Notes under the pieces: generated by a model
What the model was told of the DNA's origin: nothing
Databases searched by the model: none
What the model saw: the letters and a program-made list of their open reading frames with translations, nothing else
Made by a program: the position numbers and the translations under genes
Assembly (NCBI GenBank): GCA_007922305.1
Contig: ML677385.1
Coordinates: 1,944,566 to 2,008,565 of the forward strand
Source: Dermatemys mawii
Taxonomy: Eukaryota; Chordata; Testudines; Dermatemydidae
Direction: 5' to 3'
DNA: 64,000 bases
Shown: positions 1 through 10,388 of the stretch, one piece after another
Position numbering within the stretch: position 1 is the stretch's first letter
Layout of the letters: the number at the start of each line of letters is the position of its first letter

Positions 1-110
1 TGAGTTTCTGAGGCCCCTAAATCTGCCAGGAAGCGCAGGACCCACAAGTACAAACTTGGAGCTTTGTCACATCAGATATAATGCCTACATTTGGTGGTGG
101 TGCTTTTATA

Positions 111-674
111 GAGGGGGTGGGCAAAATTTTTGGCACGAGGGCCACACCGGGATTGCAAAAATGTATGGAGGCCCGGGTAGGGAAGGCTGTGCCTCCCCAA
201 ACACACTGTCCCCTGTGCCCTCCAACTTCTCACCCGCTGACTAGCCCCCTCAAATCTCCCAACCCATCCAGTCTCCATTGCTGCTTGTCCCCTGACCCGC
301 CCCCTCCCAGGATGCACTGCCCCAAACCACACACCCCCTGGACCTCGCCCCCTAACCAATTCCCCCCCTACTCCCTGACTGCCCCAACCCCTATCCACAT
401 CCCCGGCAGGCCCCCTGGGACTCTGACGCCTATGCAACCCCTCCCCGCTACCTGTCCCCTGAGCACCACCACCTGACTCCCTGCCCATTATCCACACCCC
501 CACCCCCTTACCATGCCGCTCAGAGCAGCAGAAGCTCGCAGCCCTGCCACATGGCTGCATGGTAGGTGGGACAGTGGGGGAGGTGCCGGGGGGAGCCTCC
601 CTGGCTGGGAGCTCAGGGGCCAGTCAGGATGGTCCCATGGGTTGGATGTGGCTCGTGGGCTGTAGTTTGCCCAC
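111..674 (+). mobile_element. hAT-type non-autonomous transposon, degraded
   Basis: The left end (GGGTGGGCAAAATTTTTGGC) and the right end (GGGCTGTAGTTTGCCCAC) are inverted versions of each other and match the ends of the better-preserved copy at 21208-21866. The interior is strongly C-rich on the plus strand. The last bases of the right end are missing, because the next element starts there. No target duplication is visible. Open frames here are by-products of base composition. Confidence 0.6.
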
Positions 675-1688
675 TTCTCATTTAAAGTCATCCTGGTTAA
701 CGTTGTTTTGTTGTTACGTTGCTGATCAATTAGGGAACATGCTCATTTAAAGTTGTGCAATGCTCCCATATAACATTGTTTGGCATCTGCCTGCTTTGTC
801 CACTGCTTGCAGGAAGAGCAGCCTGTTGAAGCTAGCTGGTGGGTGGTTGGAACCAGGGTGGACCAGCAGGACCCCTATCAGCTCCCCGTTCCCCTAAGTT
901 CCCTGTGCAGCAGCTCCCCAGGAGGCTATCAATTGCAGCAGTTCAGCTGTCCCTCCTTCCACTGCCATGTGCTGCTCCTGCCCTCTGCTTTGGAGCTGCT
1001 CCCGGGAACTTCCTGCTTGCTATGTGGGGGAGGGGGAGGTGAAGGTTAATGTCAGGGTGTCTCCCTCCCCCTTGCTCCTGCCCCCCACTTACCCCTTCTC
1101 CATATAGAGCAGGGTGCGAACACAGGCCGAGAGAGACAGAGAGAGCTTGGGGCAGCAGCCTCTGTCTCAACTTCCTGATTGACTTAAAAAGACAATGTAT
1201 TTAAAAGTGGGGTCAGCATACTTAAAGGGGCAATGTGCTTCTCGCTCTCTCTCCCACACACAGGGTGTGTGGCTCTGTCTGCCATGCTGTCTCCCCTCCC
1301 TCCATTTGTGCTGCCTTGTAAAGTGTGAGGTTACATTAACAACGTGTTAACCCCTGAAGGCTCAGCCAAAAGCTAGTTCATCATTTAGCAGTAAGGCATT
1401 CCCTGGGAAATATCCCACCCTCTTCCACCCTCTAACTTCACAACCTCAACCCAGCTTCACAATCATCATTGCAGTGTACATTATTAAAATGTTTGTTTAA
1501 AACATATACTGGGTGTGTGATATATAGATATATAATTTTTTGTTTGGTGACAAGTTTTCCCTGGTACTTAACGCACCTTCCCTCCATTTACATTAATTCT
1601 TATGGGGAAATTGGATTCGCTTAACATCATTTCACTTAGTCACATTTTTCAGGAACATAACTACAACGTTAAATGAGGAGTTACTATA
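672..1688 (+). mobile_element. Turtle DNA transposon copy, about 1 kb
   Basis: The left end CTTCTCATTTAAAGTCATCC and the right end AACGTTAAATGAGGAGTTAC form imperfect inverted ends around an interior I recognise as a common turtle repeat. The interior holds a CT-rich GCTCCTGCCC block and a CTCTCTCTCCCACACACA microsatellite. It abuts the truncated right end of the hAT copy at 111-674. Superfamily is uncertain; the AT-rich outer ends suggest a Tc1/mariner-like element. It carries no usable open frame. Confidence 0.5.
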
Positions 1689-2469
1689 CTAAGTAGCAGA
1701 TTTCTTATCTACCTATAATATATAAAGCTTTCTTCTCCTGGTTCTCTCACTTTTCCTGCACTGCACACTTATAGCGGTATACTGAGGAGGGAAAAGACTC
1801 TTGCTGCTCCCCAGAGTAGAAGCTGCATTAGGACATTTATCATAGTCACTCAGACTGTGGAGTACAGAGTATTTACTGGTTGTCCAAAGAGAGATAATGG
1901 GTCACTTGGTGTTAACTCACCATACATATATGCCCTGTGGGGGTTGCTATCATATTGAAGATAGGTATAGATAGATAGAAATATGGACTCCTCCCCTGCT
2001 GTTGGCAATCTCACCAATAAAGATAGATAAATAAATATTCTCCCAATGGGTAAAAACATTTTTTTAAAGTAAGCTTTAAAGGCTGGATTCTTCAATCTAA
2101 GCTCTCCGGTCACATATTCCCTTTGGAAAATTCTGGGGAAATCCCTGCCGGCGTAGAGTTCTGCCCAGCAGTGCAAGTAGGCCGGTATGCTCCGGTACGG
2201 CATATGAGCGAAACATTTATAGCTGGCATGGTGTACTGGAAAGAGACAGGAGGACCTGGTGGCTCCATGGCTCCTCTCTGGTGTGGCTGTACTGGCCCCA
2301 GCCATGCCCCCTGCCCTTCCATGGAACTGCCTCTCCTCCGGTTCCATCTGTACAGGAGCAGCCCCACTGGAGGACTGGACTTGGGGGCGGGGCTGAGGAC
2401 CCACCAAAGGAACAGAACTCCTGGCCCTGCCCCCTGCACTTTCACAGAACTGCGTGTCCATCCTCATAC

Positions 2470-2692
2470 TATAGCAGCAGTCCCACCGGAGAAAAGGACT
2501 TGGAGAGCGCGAGGCTGGGGGAGATACAGCAGCCCTGGCAGAGGACAGAACTGGGGAGCCATGCTGGGGGTGGTACAGCAGCCACGCCGGGGGATAGGAC
2601 TGGGCAGCCAGGCTGGGGGAGGTACAGTACTCCCACTGGAGGATAGGACTGGGGAACCACACTGGGGGTGGTACAGCAGCCCCACCAGAGGA
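2470..2692 (+). repeat. Minisatellite, about 49-bp unit, 4-5 copies
   Basis: The phrase GCTGGGGGAGGTACAGCAGC recurs with starts near 2513, 2563, 2612 and 2661, spacings of 50, 49 and 49 bases. A more diverged unit lies upstream at about 2470. Copies differ by several substitutions each. The longer open frames on both strands (up to 291 codons) are explained by this array having no stops, not by a gene. Confidence 0.75.
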
Positions 2693-3645
2693 GCTGCTGG
2701 TGTAGGGGCTGCCCAGCGGCCCCACATTTTGCTCCTTCCTGATGTCTCTGGCTCAGCAAGAGGAGGACAGCACACACCCCTCCACAGGTAAAGTGGGTAG
2801 ATCATGGGTAGGGGATGGGGAGAGCGTGGTTGCCCCAGGCTGATGGTGGGGCTGGGAGGAATCACATGGATGGTCATGTGGGGAGGTCATATGTTCCCCC
2901 ATTAGCTGGTACCTCCCCAACCCCTGTACTGGTAAGAAATGGATTTACCTGCACCACTTGTTCTGCCACATCTTACAGTAGTTCTGCTGATGGTATTCCA
3001 TTTGATATACAGGAATGGAGACAAGTCAGGGGAGCGAGCCATTGCCAGGAAAGATAGGAGATGGATTCTCTGCCAACAGGGTAAATTAAAACTGCCTTTC
3101 TTAAGTTTTAACTTACACCAACTCTGGGTGACTGAGAAACGGTGAACAATGATTAGCTCCTCCTTAGCTTCCATTCTCCACTGCTTTGTTTGGATTCAGT
3201 GGAGAACTGAATCCTATATTTTTACAATGCTCAGAACCTATAGCTCTTTGAAAGGATCTGAAAATGTTCTGTACTGAACTTGACTGTCTGTCAGCATAAT
3301 CACTACATGTCAATCTTGTGATGTTCTTGGGTTGCTTTTAACATAAATTATACTCTCTTCTACTCTGATTCTAACTAAGAATGCTAAGAATTTGCTCAAC
3401 AGTAAATATAATGAAGTATTCCACTTGATCAGATGATTTGGCAGAAATAAACTGTTGCCAAAAACTTCAATCCACTCTTCTCCTAACATCTGTGGTGAAG
3501 CAGGAATGAAGAGGGGAAAAAAGAAGTTGAAGCAATAATATGCTGCCCAGCTAATTGTTTCCCATAATTCCACTGAAGCACCTCCATCTTCTCAAATATT
3601 TCAATCTTCATAATTATGTTCAACAACAAAAGATGCACATTTTAC

Positions 3646-3751
3646 CTTCATATTTTGATCCATCTGGATACATAAAAATGCCTTGACCATGCTTTTTGTT
3701 CTCAAAGAATTCTCCAATGTAGCGAGCACCGTTTTTAAATCTGTAGGTCCC
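3646..3751 (-). CDS. RSPH1: RSPH1 coding exon 3
   Basis: The exon has 106 bases, residues 57-91 plus one base, starting [15 protein letters not shown] and ending YPDGSKYE. The acceptor TTGCAG lies just before 3751 and the donor is GTAAAA at 3645-3640. Intron 2 is only 120 bases long (3752-3871). Confidence 0.92.
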
Positions 3752-5515
3752 CTGCAATATATTTGGTGTAGATATAGTACTTTGAATTAGAAGGATAATG
3801 AAGTGCCTAAACTAATGGAACTGCTGAAACACATGCATGGCTTTCAAAATAATCCTCTATTATTATCTTACCCGCCCATTTCTCAGACCATTGGCATACT
3901 CTCCTTCGTATGTATCACCATTGGGCAATCGTGCTCTTCCATGTCCATGTCGTTCACCTGCTGCATTGCGTTCACCTTCATATTCCTGGTTCAATGGAAT
4001 AAACCATTCAGCAGTTAACAGGCAGAGGTTCTAAGCTGAATCCAATATGAGTACAAAAAGGAAGCCAACTGTTTGTCCTGAACAGCTCCTTTTCTTCCTG
4101 AGTCCCAGGAAGGCACCTGGCCAAGAAATCTATTGGTAACTGTGGTGAGTGTCTTGCACCAACCCACCAGATCCTACCTGGTACCCAAAGGTGTCTTCCT
4201 GCAAACTACTGAAATTTGTTGGGGGCTGGATTCTTGCTGCATAAACCGCAGAAAGTTGAAACAGACACTAAATACCATAGTAAAATGACAGGACTTCACT
4301 CGAGTCCTTTTTATCTCTACATGTCCATTGAATACAGTAGCTTAGCAACTCTTCGAAGGTGAGTATCACTAATATATATACTCCAACAGCATATAGCACT
4401 TAAGGACATCACTGTATTTATCAGATGATTTCTTATTTTAAAAAACATTTTGTTTGAGATAAACATCTCATGGCTTTGAAAATCCCAGCATGTGATTTTT
4501 TTTTTGTTTTCCCATACTTTAATACTACATATCCAATATCCTAGTCCATGGCTCTGCTGCTACGCTGATTGACATGAGTGGCAGGCCTTCTGTTAATTTT
4601 GATTAGAGCACAATTGACCCTTAAAATATGCAACACTAATTACAAATTCAGTTCTTTTTGTGGTGGCAAAACTAAAGCTATGTAGGTGTAATAGGATCTA
4701 ATGGGTCCCTTTTCGTTAACATTCAACATGGTTACGGACTGGGGCTGTGCCAGAAGAAAGAAGATTTATAGATTCAAAGGGAACAGTCTGATCATCTAGT
4801 TTGACCCCCGTAAAGCACAGGCCATAAAACATCTCCCAAATAAATCCCAGAGAAGATCTTTTAGAAAAAAACATCCTCTCTTGATTTAAAAATGGTCAGT
4901 GATGAAGAATCCACCAGGACCCTGTGTAAGTTGTTCCAATGGTTAATTACTGGTGCTGTTAAAAATGCGTACGCCTTATTTCCCACCTGAGTTTATCTAG
5001 ACACAGCTTTCAGCCCCTGGATCGTGTTGTGCCTTTCTCTGCTAGACCGTTATTAAATAGTTGCTCCCCAGGACGATACTGACAGACTATAATCAAGTCA
5101 CTCTTGACCCTTTAACCTTCTCCTGGTGCACAGACACAATCAGCCCCTGCTCTTCCCCCACCCCCCCACCCCCCAGGGCCAGGCTGGCAGTGAAGGGCAG
5201 CTCTGGAGTAGCTGGTGCCGGCTGTTCACCAGGCTGCCCAGCTCCATTGCGGGCTCTCCAGGGGGGATCGCCGAGGGCACGGGCGGGGAAAGGGGGCTGG
5301 TGGCAGCAAGCGCGGCCTGGGCGGCTCCCGGGGCACAGCGGGGCCGGGGCTGCACCGGCGCGGGGCTGCGTCGCGGCTCCAAGGGGCGGCCGAGCCCCAG
5401 GGCGGGGCGGGTGACGCGGGTCCCGGCCGCGGAGGTGCCGGCGGCCGCGTCCCGCACTGACCCCCAAGTCGTTCTCCGCCTCCTCCTCGAACTCCTCCGA
5501 GCCCAGGTCCGACAT
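3646..5515 (-). CDS. RSPH1: Radial spoke head component 1, 5' part of gene (exons 1-3)
   Basis: RSPH1 is a MORN-repeat protein of the radial spoke head in motile cilia and sperm flagella; loss in humans causes primary ciliary dyskinesia. Three coding exons are visible on the minus strand: 5515-5462, 3985-3872 and 3751-3646. They join in frame to 91 codons plus one base of a protein that is about 309 residues in human. The N-terminus [18 protein letters not shown] differs from the human one as I remember it at only a few positions. Exons 2 and 3 carry three MORN motifs, for example [15 protein letters not shown] and [14 protein letters not shown]. In the second motif the usual HGQG reads NGRG. 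All junctions have GT/AG signals. The remaining MORN repeats and the acidic C-terminus lie outside the window. The gene is head to head with SLC37A1. Confidence 0.93.
3872..3985 (-). CDS. RSPH1: RSPH1 coding exon 2
   Basis: The exon has 38 codons, residues 19-56, starting [16 protein letters not shown] and ending NGLRNGR. The acceptor is CCAG at 3989-3986 and the donor is GTAAGA at 3871-3866. It holds the first MORN motif and part of the second. Confidence 0.92.
3986..5461 (-). other. RSPH1: RSPH1 intron 1
   Basis: This 1.48-kb intron contains a CR1 LINE fragment (4767-5118) and, next to exon 1, GC-rich CpG-island sequence. I see nothing coding in the AT-rich part 4000-4760. Confidence 0.8.
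4767..5118 (-). mobile_element. CR1 LINE 3' fragment, antisense
   Basis: The segment contains typical antisense CR1 coding-end phrases, such as GAATCCACCAGGACCCTGTG, GTTCCAATGGTTAATTAC and TGCCTTTCTCTGCTAGA followed by TATAATCAAGTCACTC. The element lies in minus orientation inside RSPH1 intron 1. It is diverged and has no intact reverse transcriptase. Confidence 0.8.
5462..5515 (-). CDS. RSPH1: RSPH1 coding exon 1
   Basis: The exon starts at the ATG with context GGACCATGTCG and encodes 18 acidic residues. It ends in phase 0 at a GTCAGT donor (5461-5456). The reading frame stays open past the donor into GC-rich intron, which would give a misleading 140-residue product; the conserved exon 2 shows the true splice. 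Confidence 0.92.
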
Positions 5516-5542
5516 GGTCCGGCCGGGCCCCGCGGCGTTCCC

Positions 5543-5556
5543 GTCACCATGGGAAC
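5543..5556. promoter_or_regulatory. X-box (RFX site) 1
   Basis: GTCACCATGGGAAC fits the X-box consensus RYYNYYWWRRNRAC at every position and lies 27 bases upstream of the RSPH1 start codon. RFX factors drive genes of motile and sensory cilia through this motif. Binding here is inferred. Confidence 0.7.
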
Positions 5557-5590
5557 CGGCCGGCCCCCGGGCGGAGGGAGGCGAGCGCCC

Positions 5591-5604
5591 GTCACCTTAG
5601 CAAC
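5591..5604. promoter_or_regulatory. X-box (RFX site) 2
   Basis: GTCACCTTAGCAAC also fits RYYNYYWWRRNRAC fully. It starts 48 bases from the first site, so two RFX-type sites flank the likely RSPH1 transcription start. Confidence 0.65.
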
Positions 5605-5683
5605 ACCCACAGGCCCCGCCCCCCTTGCCGCATTGGGGCGCGTGCTGCTGTCCCGGGTTCTGAGAGCGGGGCGCCTCGCCCAG

Positions 5684-5688
5684 CCAAT
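5684..5688 (+). promoter_or_regulatory. CCAAT box
   Basis: CCAAT in AGCCAATAGGC lies about 170 bases upstream of the RSPH1 ATG, inside the CpG island. It reads on the plus strand, which NF-Y tolerates in either orientation. Confidence 0.45.
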
Positions 5689-7496
5689 AGGCTGCAGCGT
5701 CACGCTGGGGCCGGAGCGGGCCGGGGGGAGCGCGCAGCGCAGCGCCCGTGGGCCCAGTCCCGGGCACACGAGGGGCAGGCGGGGGCGAGGGACTGGCACA
5801 CAGCGTGATACAGGGCACCCGGGGCACGCAGAGGGCAGCTGTAAGGCACAGAGCAGAGCACGAGGCACAGGGAAAGTAGCACCTGCTGCCATGGGGGCGG
5901 GGGAGTGTGTGCAAGTTGTGGGATGATCGCTGTGGGGCAGCGTATGGCATGCACAGGGCACATTCAGCCTGGTGCACATATGGCATAGTGCTGAGCACAA
6001 ACAACGGGCGTCGCTACAGCGTGTGGTTTAGCTTGGCAATGATGGAAGAAGGCCTGATGTGCCATGGCTTTATTTGACCAACAAATATAAGGTACTAGTC
6101 AAAATTCCAAATTTTGACACTTCTGAGTGTATGGCCTGGGTGCCTGACTGTAAACTTTTGCCAGAGTACACCATGTTCAGATTTTCATTTTATGGTAGAG
6201 AAGGATTTTCAGCAACACAACTCTAACAAGGGTTTTGGTTTGGACTCATTTCTAGATCAGTACACAACCAAGGGCACATAATGTATGACCACTCCTTACT
6301 TCACAAAGGACAAGTGTGGCAAGCCTTTTTTCCTATTAGGAAATGAAAGTGACCATATCCCAATAAATAGAAACCCCCTTCCTCATACCTGTGATTGGTT
6401 GGTCGGTTGGTTTTTGGCGGTTTTTGTTTTGTTTTGTTTGAATTCCTTTAAAGCAATGTTGGGCCTCCATGTTATTGTTGTGATGACTGAAGTCTTTCAT
6501 AGAAATGCAATTATGATAACATAGACATACCTATTCAATAGTGTATAGCTTATCTCTATTAAATATTTATTTTCCCCAGAAATAGCTCCTTTCTTTACAC
6601 CTAGGACTTCTTTTTTTTCTAGTGTATACAATTAATGTCTTGAGCCTGTCTACATAAATGCTTCAAATGTTCACAAATCTTTTTTCTGTCATGCATACTG
6701 AGAGTTCTCAGTAATTCGAATAGCTTGGTCTTGGATATGTAAATAATATTTTAAATTTAAACTATTGCTATGTCCAGTTCACTTGGGTATAGTGGTGTTC
6801 AGAAATTCCAGTTAATAAGTTTTTATCTGTTTGTTATATCTTATGACTTTTGCTTGTAAATTAGTCTTGTTCATCAGTACAACAGAGCAGGCCCTCTCTG
6901 TGGACAGCTGGGTAAATCGTATTCAAGACCATGTACTCTTTCAAATCGAAGCCAGAGTTCTTATGATAAACATACCAATGTGCTGGCATGTCTAAAATCC
7001 ATCAAGAAAGATGCAGCTAACTTGGCAGTACTCATAGTAAGGAGAATTTAATCACAGAAGAACTTGTGTGTGCCTTGACTAGCATCAAAAGAAGGGTGTT
7101 TCCATGGGAATACAATAAAAAGCACATTGATAATAACCTGTACTTCTGCTGTATTGTTGATGTATATTGAGGGAGTGAGATGTGCAATGATGGTGACACC
7201 AGGCTAGATATCTAGCAATAAATACCAAAAGCAGCAAACACCACATGTAAAATTGAAAAGATCTGGAAAATTAGCGTGACTGGCACTGAAACAAAAATAT
7301 GAATGTTTAACACAAGCATCATGTCTATACTCCTTTATGGAGTAGAGTCACAGAAATCTACCTCGAAACTGATAAGATCACTTAATTCTAAAGTAAATGG
7401 AGGTGGAAGATCTTCAGAGTCCACTGGAAAGAGTTTCTTGCAACACCAGAAATTCTCAGTAGAACAAATTAATCTAAAGTATCAAATATGAATATA

Positions 7497-7910
7497 TGAA
7501 GGGTCATACTGGGTCAGACCAAAGGTCCATCTAGCCCAGTATCCTGTCTTCCAACAGCAGCCAATGCCTGGTGCCCCAGAGGAAATGAATAGAACAGATA
7601 ATCATGAAGTGATCCATCCCCTGTCGCCCATTCCCAGCTTCTGGCAAAGTGAGACTAAGGACACCATCCCTTCCCATCCTGGCTAATAGCCATTGATGGA
7701 CCTATTCTCCAGGAATTTATCTAGTTCTTTTCTGAACGTGGTTATAGTCTTGGTCTTCACAACATCTTCTGGCAAAGAGTTCCACAGGCTGACTGTATGT
7801 TGTGTGAAAAAATACTTCCTTTTGTTTTTTTTAAACCTGCTGTCTATTAATTTAATTGGGTGACCCCTAGTTCTCATGTCATGTCTTTAAGTATAAAGAA
7901 TGTTAAGTGT
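7497..7910 (-). mobile_element. CR1 LINE 3' end, antisense
   Basis: The minus-strand frame at 7877-7683 keeps the C-terminal reverse-transcriptase signature of CR1, RTRGHPIKL followed by YFFTQHTVSLWNSLPEDVV. The plus-strand phrase CATACTGGGTCAGACCAAAG at 7505 is the conserved CR1 3' region. The copy is truncated at its 5' side near 7910. Confidence 0.88.
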
Positions 7911-8649
7911 ATATGGTCCCCCCGCCCCCGCACACACACTCATCCTCTAAACTCCCTTGCAAAAAACCCCTGTTAGCTGCTCTTGTAAGAAGATTACCAT
8001 GGACATATTTAGGAGACACTTTAAGGATACCACTAACGTGACTTTCATGACGCTTTTTCTATCTGGAAAGAGAAAAAGAGGGTAACCTAGAGAAACTTAA
8101 CACAGGATAATAGAGAAAGACGCAAAATCCATCAACATGACATTCAGAAGCCTGAACAGACCAGCAGAAAACCAGATGAAATGGTGGAAACTGATGGCTG
8201 CCCTGTGCATCTGAGGAAGTGGGAAGATAAATAAAGAAGAAAAAGAATAGGCAATTAAATTTCATGCTTCGGTGCTTAGGCTGATTGCCTCAACACTTGG
8301 GAAGGATTCCAGGCTTCTCATATAAAGCATTGCGTAACTGGCAAGGTACATTATTTGTGAGCCAAGAGGTATTTGGGGAAGAGTTCAGTTGCCTCCAAAA
8401 ATGTCTGGTACTAGCCACTGCTAGAGGCAGGATACTGGAATCCATGGACTAGCAGTGTGATCTGGTCTGGAAAATCTTATGTTCCTATATAAATAAATAG
8501 AAGTTGTGTTTTTAAGTTCCACTAAAATTGAATTGTCACAGCCAGTATGACCATACCTCAGCTAAACCACTAAGCTGGTATTCAGGTACCATATGATGGG
8601 TACAATCTAAGACGTTATATCAGATAAACAGCTTTTGCAGTCATCTATA

Positions 8650-9050
8650 CTCTGGCTAAATGAGTCTTAATACCTGATGACTCAGTCATCATTTCTCAGG
8701 ACAAGTCTACCCTACTATGATGAGGTGCACTTACCCTGCACTGGTACTGTGAGGATTAACTGTCCTCTCTGGGCCATGGAGGCCAAACCCCTATTGCTCT
8801 GCTGGGCATGCTCCAACTGGAGTCTAGGTATAAAAGGGAGCGGCTTGGCTCAGCTTGGCTGCTGAAGAGGGAGGATGCAGGCTGTGAGCTCCAGACTGGG
8901 AACTATGGAAGCCCCTGATGGTGGAAGCCAGGGACGCTGAGATTCTGGAGGATGTTCAAGGAGTGTCAGCCCAATGTACAGCCCCTGAAGTAATTAAATT
9001 GCTTTTGCATGTCCACGCTACGCTTCTTTTGTCATGGTTTATGTCCTCAC
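8650..9050 (+). other. LTR-like segment with TATA box
   Basis: A TATA box (TATAAAA, 8829-8835) is followed by a GC-rich leader and an ATTAAA polyadenylation-like signal near 8994. This layout resembles a retroviral LTR. I could not fix the TG/CA ends or a target duplication, so it could equally be an unrelated sequence. Confidence 0.3.
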
Positions 9051-9089
9051 CAGGAGTGTTTGCACCAATTTGGCTGTCATTGTGAGGCA

Positions 9090-9295
9090 ACATGGGACAG
9101 CAAAAGTTGATGTAAGCAATACAATGTCTACACTGACTGCATTGATCTAACTACATCAGTTTAAGTGCTACATCTCTCATGGAGATGGAGCTATTAAGTC
9201 AGTGTAGTAGGTGAATTACATCAATGGGAGCTACATTTTAGTGTAGATGCTAACAGAGTTAGGGTACTGTAGTGTAGATTTGGCCTCAGTAATTG
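9090..9295. repeat. MITE-like palindromic segment
   Basis: The segment has repeated and inverted phrases such as ATGTCTACACTGACTGCATT, AGTGTAGATGCTAACAG and TAGTGTAGATTTGGCCT, typical of short Harbinger-like elements in turtles. Exact ends are unclear. Confidence 0.4.
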
Positions 9296-9777
9296 ATCAT
9301 GCAAATTTTTGTATTCTGATTTGCTGTTCTAAATCCCTCTTATAATTAGCTATGGGCCTCAGAACTCATTCATGTACCCAGAACAAGCACAACCAGTTCA
9401 ACTTCTAACTATTTGATCACTCTCACTTGATTATTGGTATCAAACCAATGTAGGGAGTGAAGGGGATTTCCTACTTCACAGGCCAAGGAAGATAATGGGC
9501 TGATATTGAGATAACTAAAACTGAGTAGGCAACACTGAGTAGTATTGGATATTGGCATAAGGAACTGGAGCACTGAGAACAGTAGTTAATCAGAACAGTG
9601 TGTTCATATCAACCAATCATGGTACCCCATATGGAGAGATGTTTTGTGATAGTCGGTCAAATTGTAATATCCATTTTCTATGCATGCACTGCAATATGTG
9701 CAAAGGAATATCTTTTTTACATTACACAGGAATCTATACATTCAATATGTAGAAACATGGCACTTATTAATGCTCTG

Positions 9778-9930
9778 CCACTGGCCTACTGGATGGCAAG
9801 TCACTTCCCCTCCCTGTGCCCCCATTTCCCCATTTGTGAAATGGGGATTATAATATTGATCTCCCTTTGTAAAGTGCTTTGAAATCTACTGCTGAAAAGT
9901 GCTCAATAAGAGATAGCTATTCTTATTATA
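9778..9930 (+). mobile_element. MIR-type SINE
   Basis: GGCAAGTCACTTCCCCTCCC, CCCCATTTGTGAAATGGGG and GTGCTCAATAAGAGATAGCT match the MIR core and tail in order. MIR is an ancient tRNA-derived SINE shared across amniotes. Confidence 0.85.
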
Positions 9931-10388
9931 TGGCACATATATAATGATTCTATTCCCCAGGGAACAAAGGTGAGGAGGGAGAAGACATTTTATTAAAAAG
10001 TAGTTTAATGTTGCTTAATATTGACCCCAAAATAACTGTACTTGGCTAACAAACTTCTTGTCCTTTGGCTTTGGAATTTATTTCATGCATGGTTATGAAT
10101 CTGAGGGAACATCCTGTTTTGAGATATTTAACGATACTGAAATCAAACTTCCCCAGCTATCAGAGCAAAAAAAACTGTATACTTACTAACTCATAATCGT
10201 ATGACTATTTCTCACTTATGCAAATCCCCTGTGTCTGGATGAGGGGGTCTGTACAGTTATTTCTTAATAATTTTATATAGTATACAAACCACTCTGTTCC
10301 AGTTTCTTGCTACTTTCAGAATTTGACATCTGCTTGCCAATACTAAGCATAGCCACCTCCTTTTCTTATCTCATCCTTCCTTCTCCCT

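Larger units (their letters stand above)
1..3645 (-). other. RSPH1: RSPH1 intron 3 (partial)
   Basis: This stretch lies downstream of the RSPH1 exon 3 donor on the minus strand and shows no further MORN-coding exon, so exon 4 onward must lie before base 1. It contains a hAT copy (111-674), a larger DNA transposon copy (about 672-1688) and a minisatellite (2470-2692). At 1689-2110 and 2800-3640 I recognise nothing coding. At 2110-2290 there is GC-rich repeat-like sequence with the inverted motif CCGGTATGCTCCGGTACGGC. Confidence 0.7.
5170..5830. promoter_or_regulatory. RSPH1: CpG island, RSPH1 promoter and first exon
   Basis: CpG dinucleotides are dense here (for example CGCGGCCTGGGCGGC and CCGGCCGCGGAGG) against CpG-poor flanks. 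The island covers RSPH1 exon 1 and about 300 bases upstream. It contains two X-box matches and a CCAAT motif. The long open frames across it on both strands reflect composition. It could also serve upstream-exon transcripts of SLC37A1 on the plus strand; nothing in the sequence proves that. Confidence 0.85.

Noticed and set aside
1850..2877. Long open frames (up to 291 codons) on both strands
   Set aside because: They lie over the 49-bp minisatellite and adjacent GC-rich repeat, overlap one another on both strands and show no protein family features.
5093..6004. Large frames of 140 to 286 codons in the CpG island
   Set aside because: Only the first 18 codons of the 140-codon frame are RSPH1; a donor ends the exon at 5462. 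The others are composition-driven.
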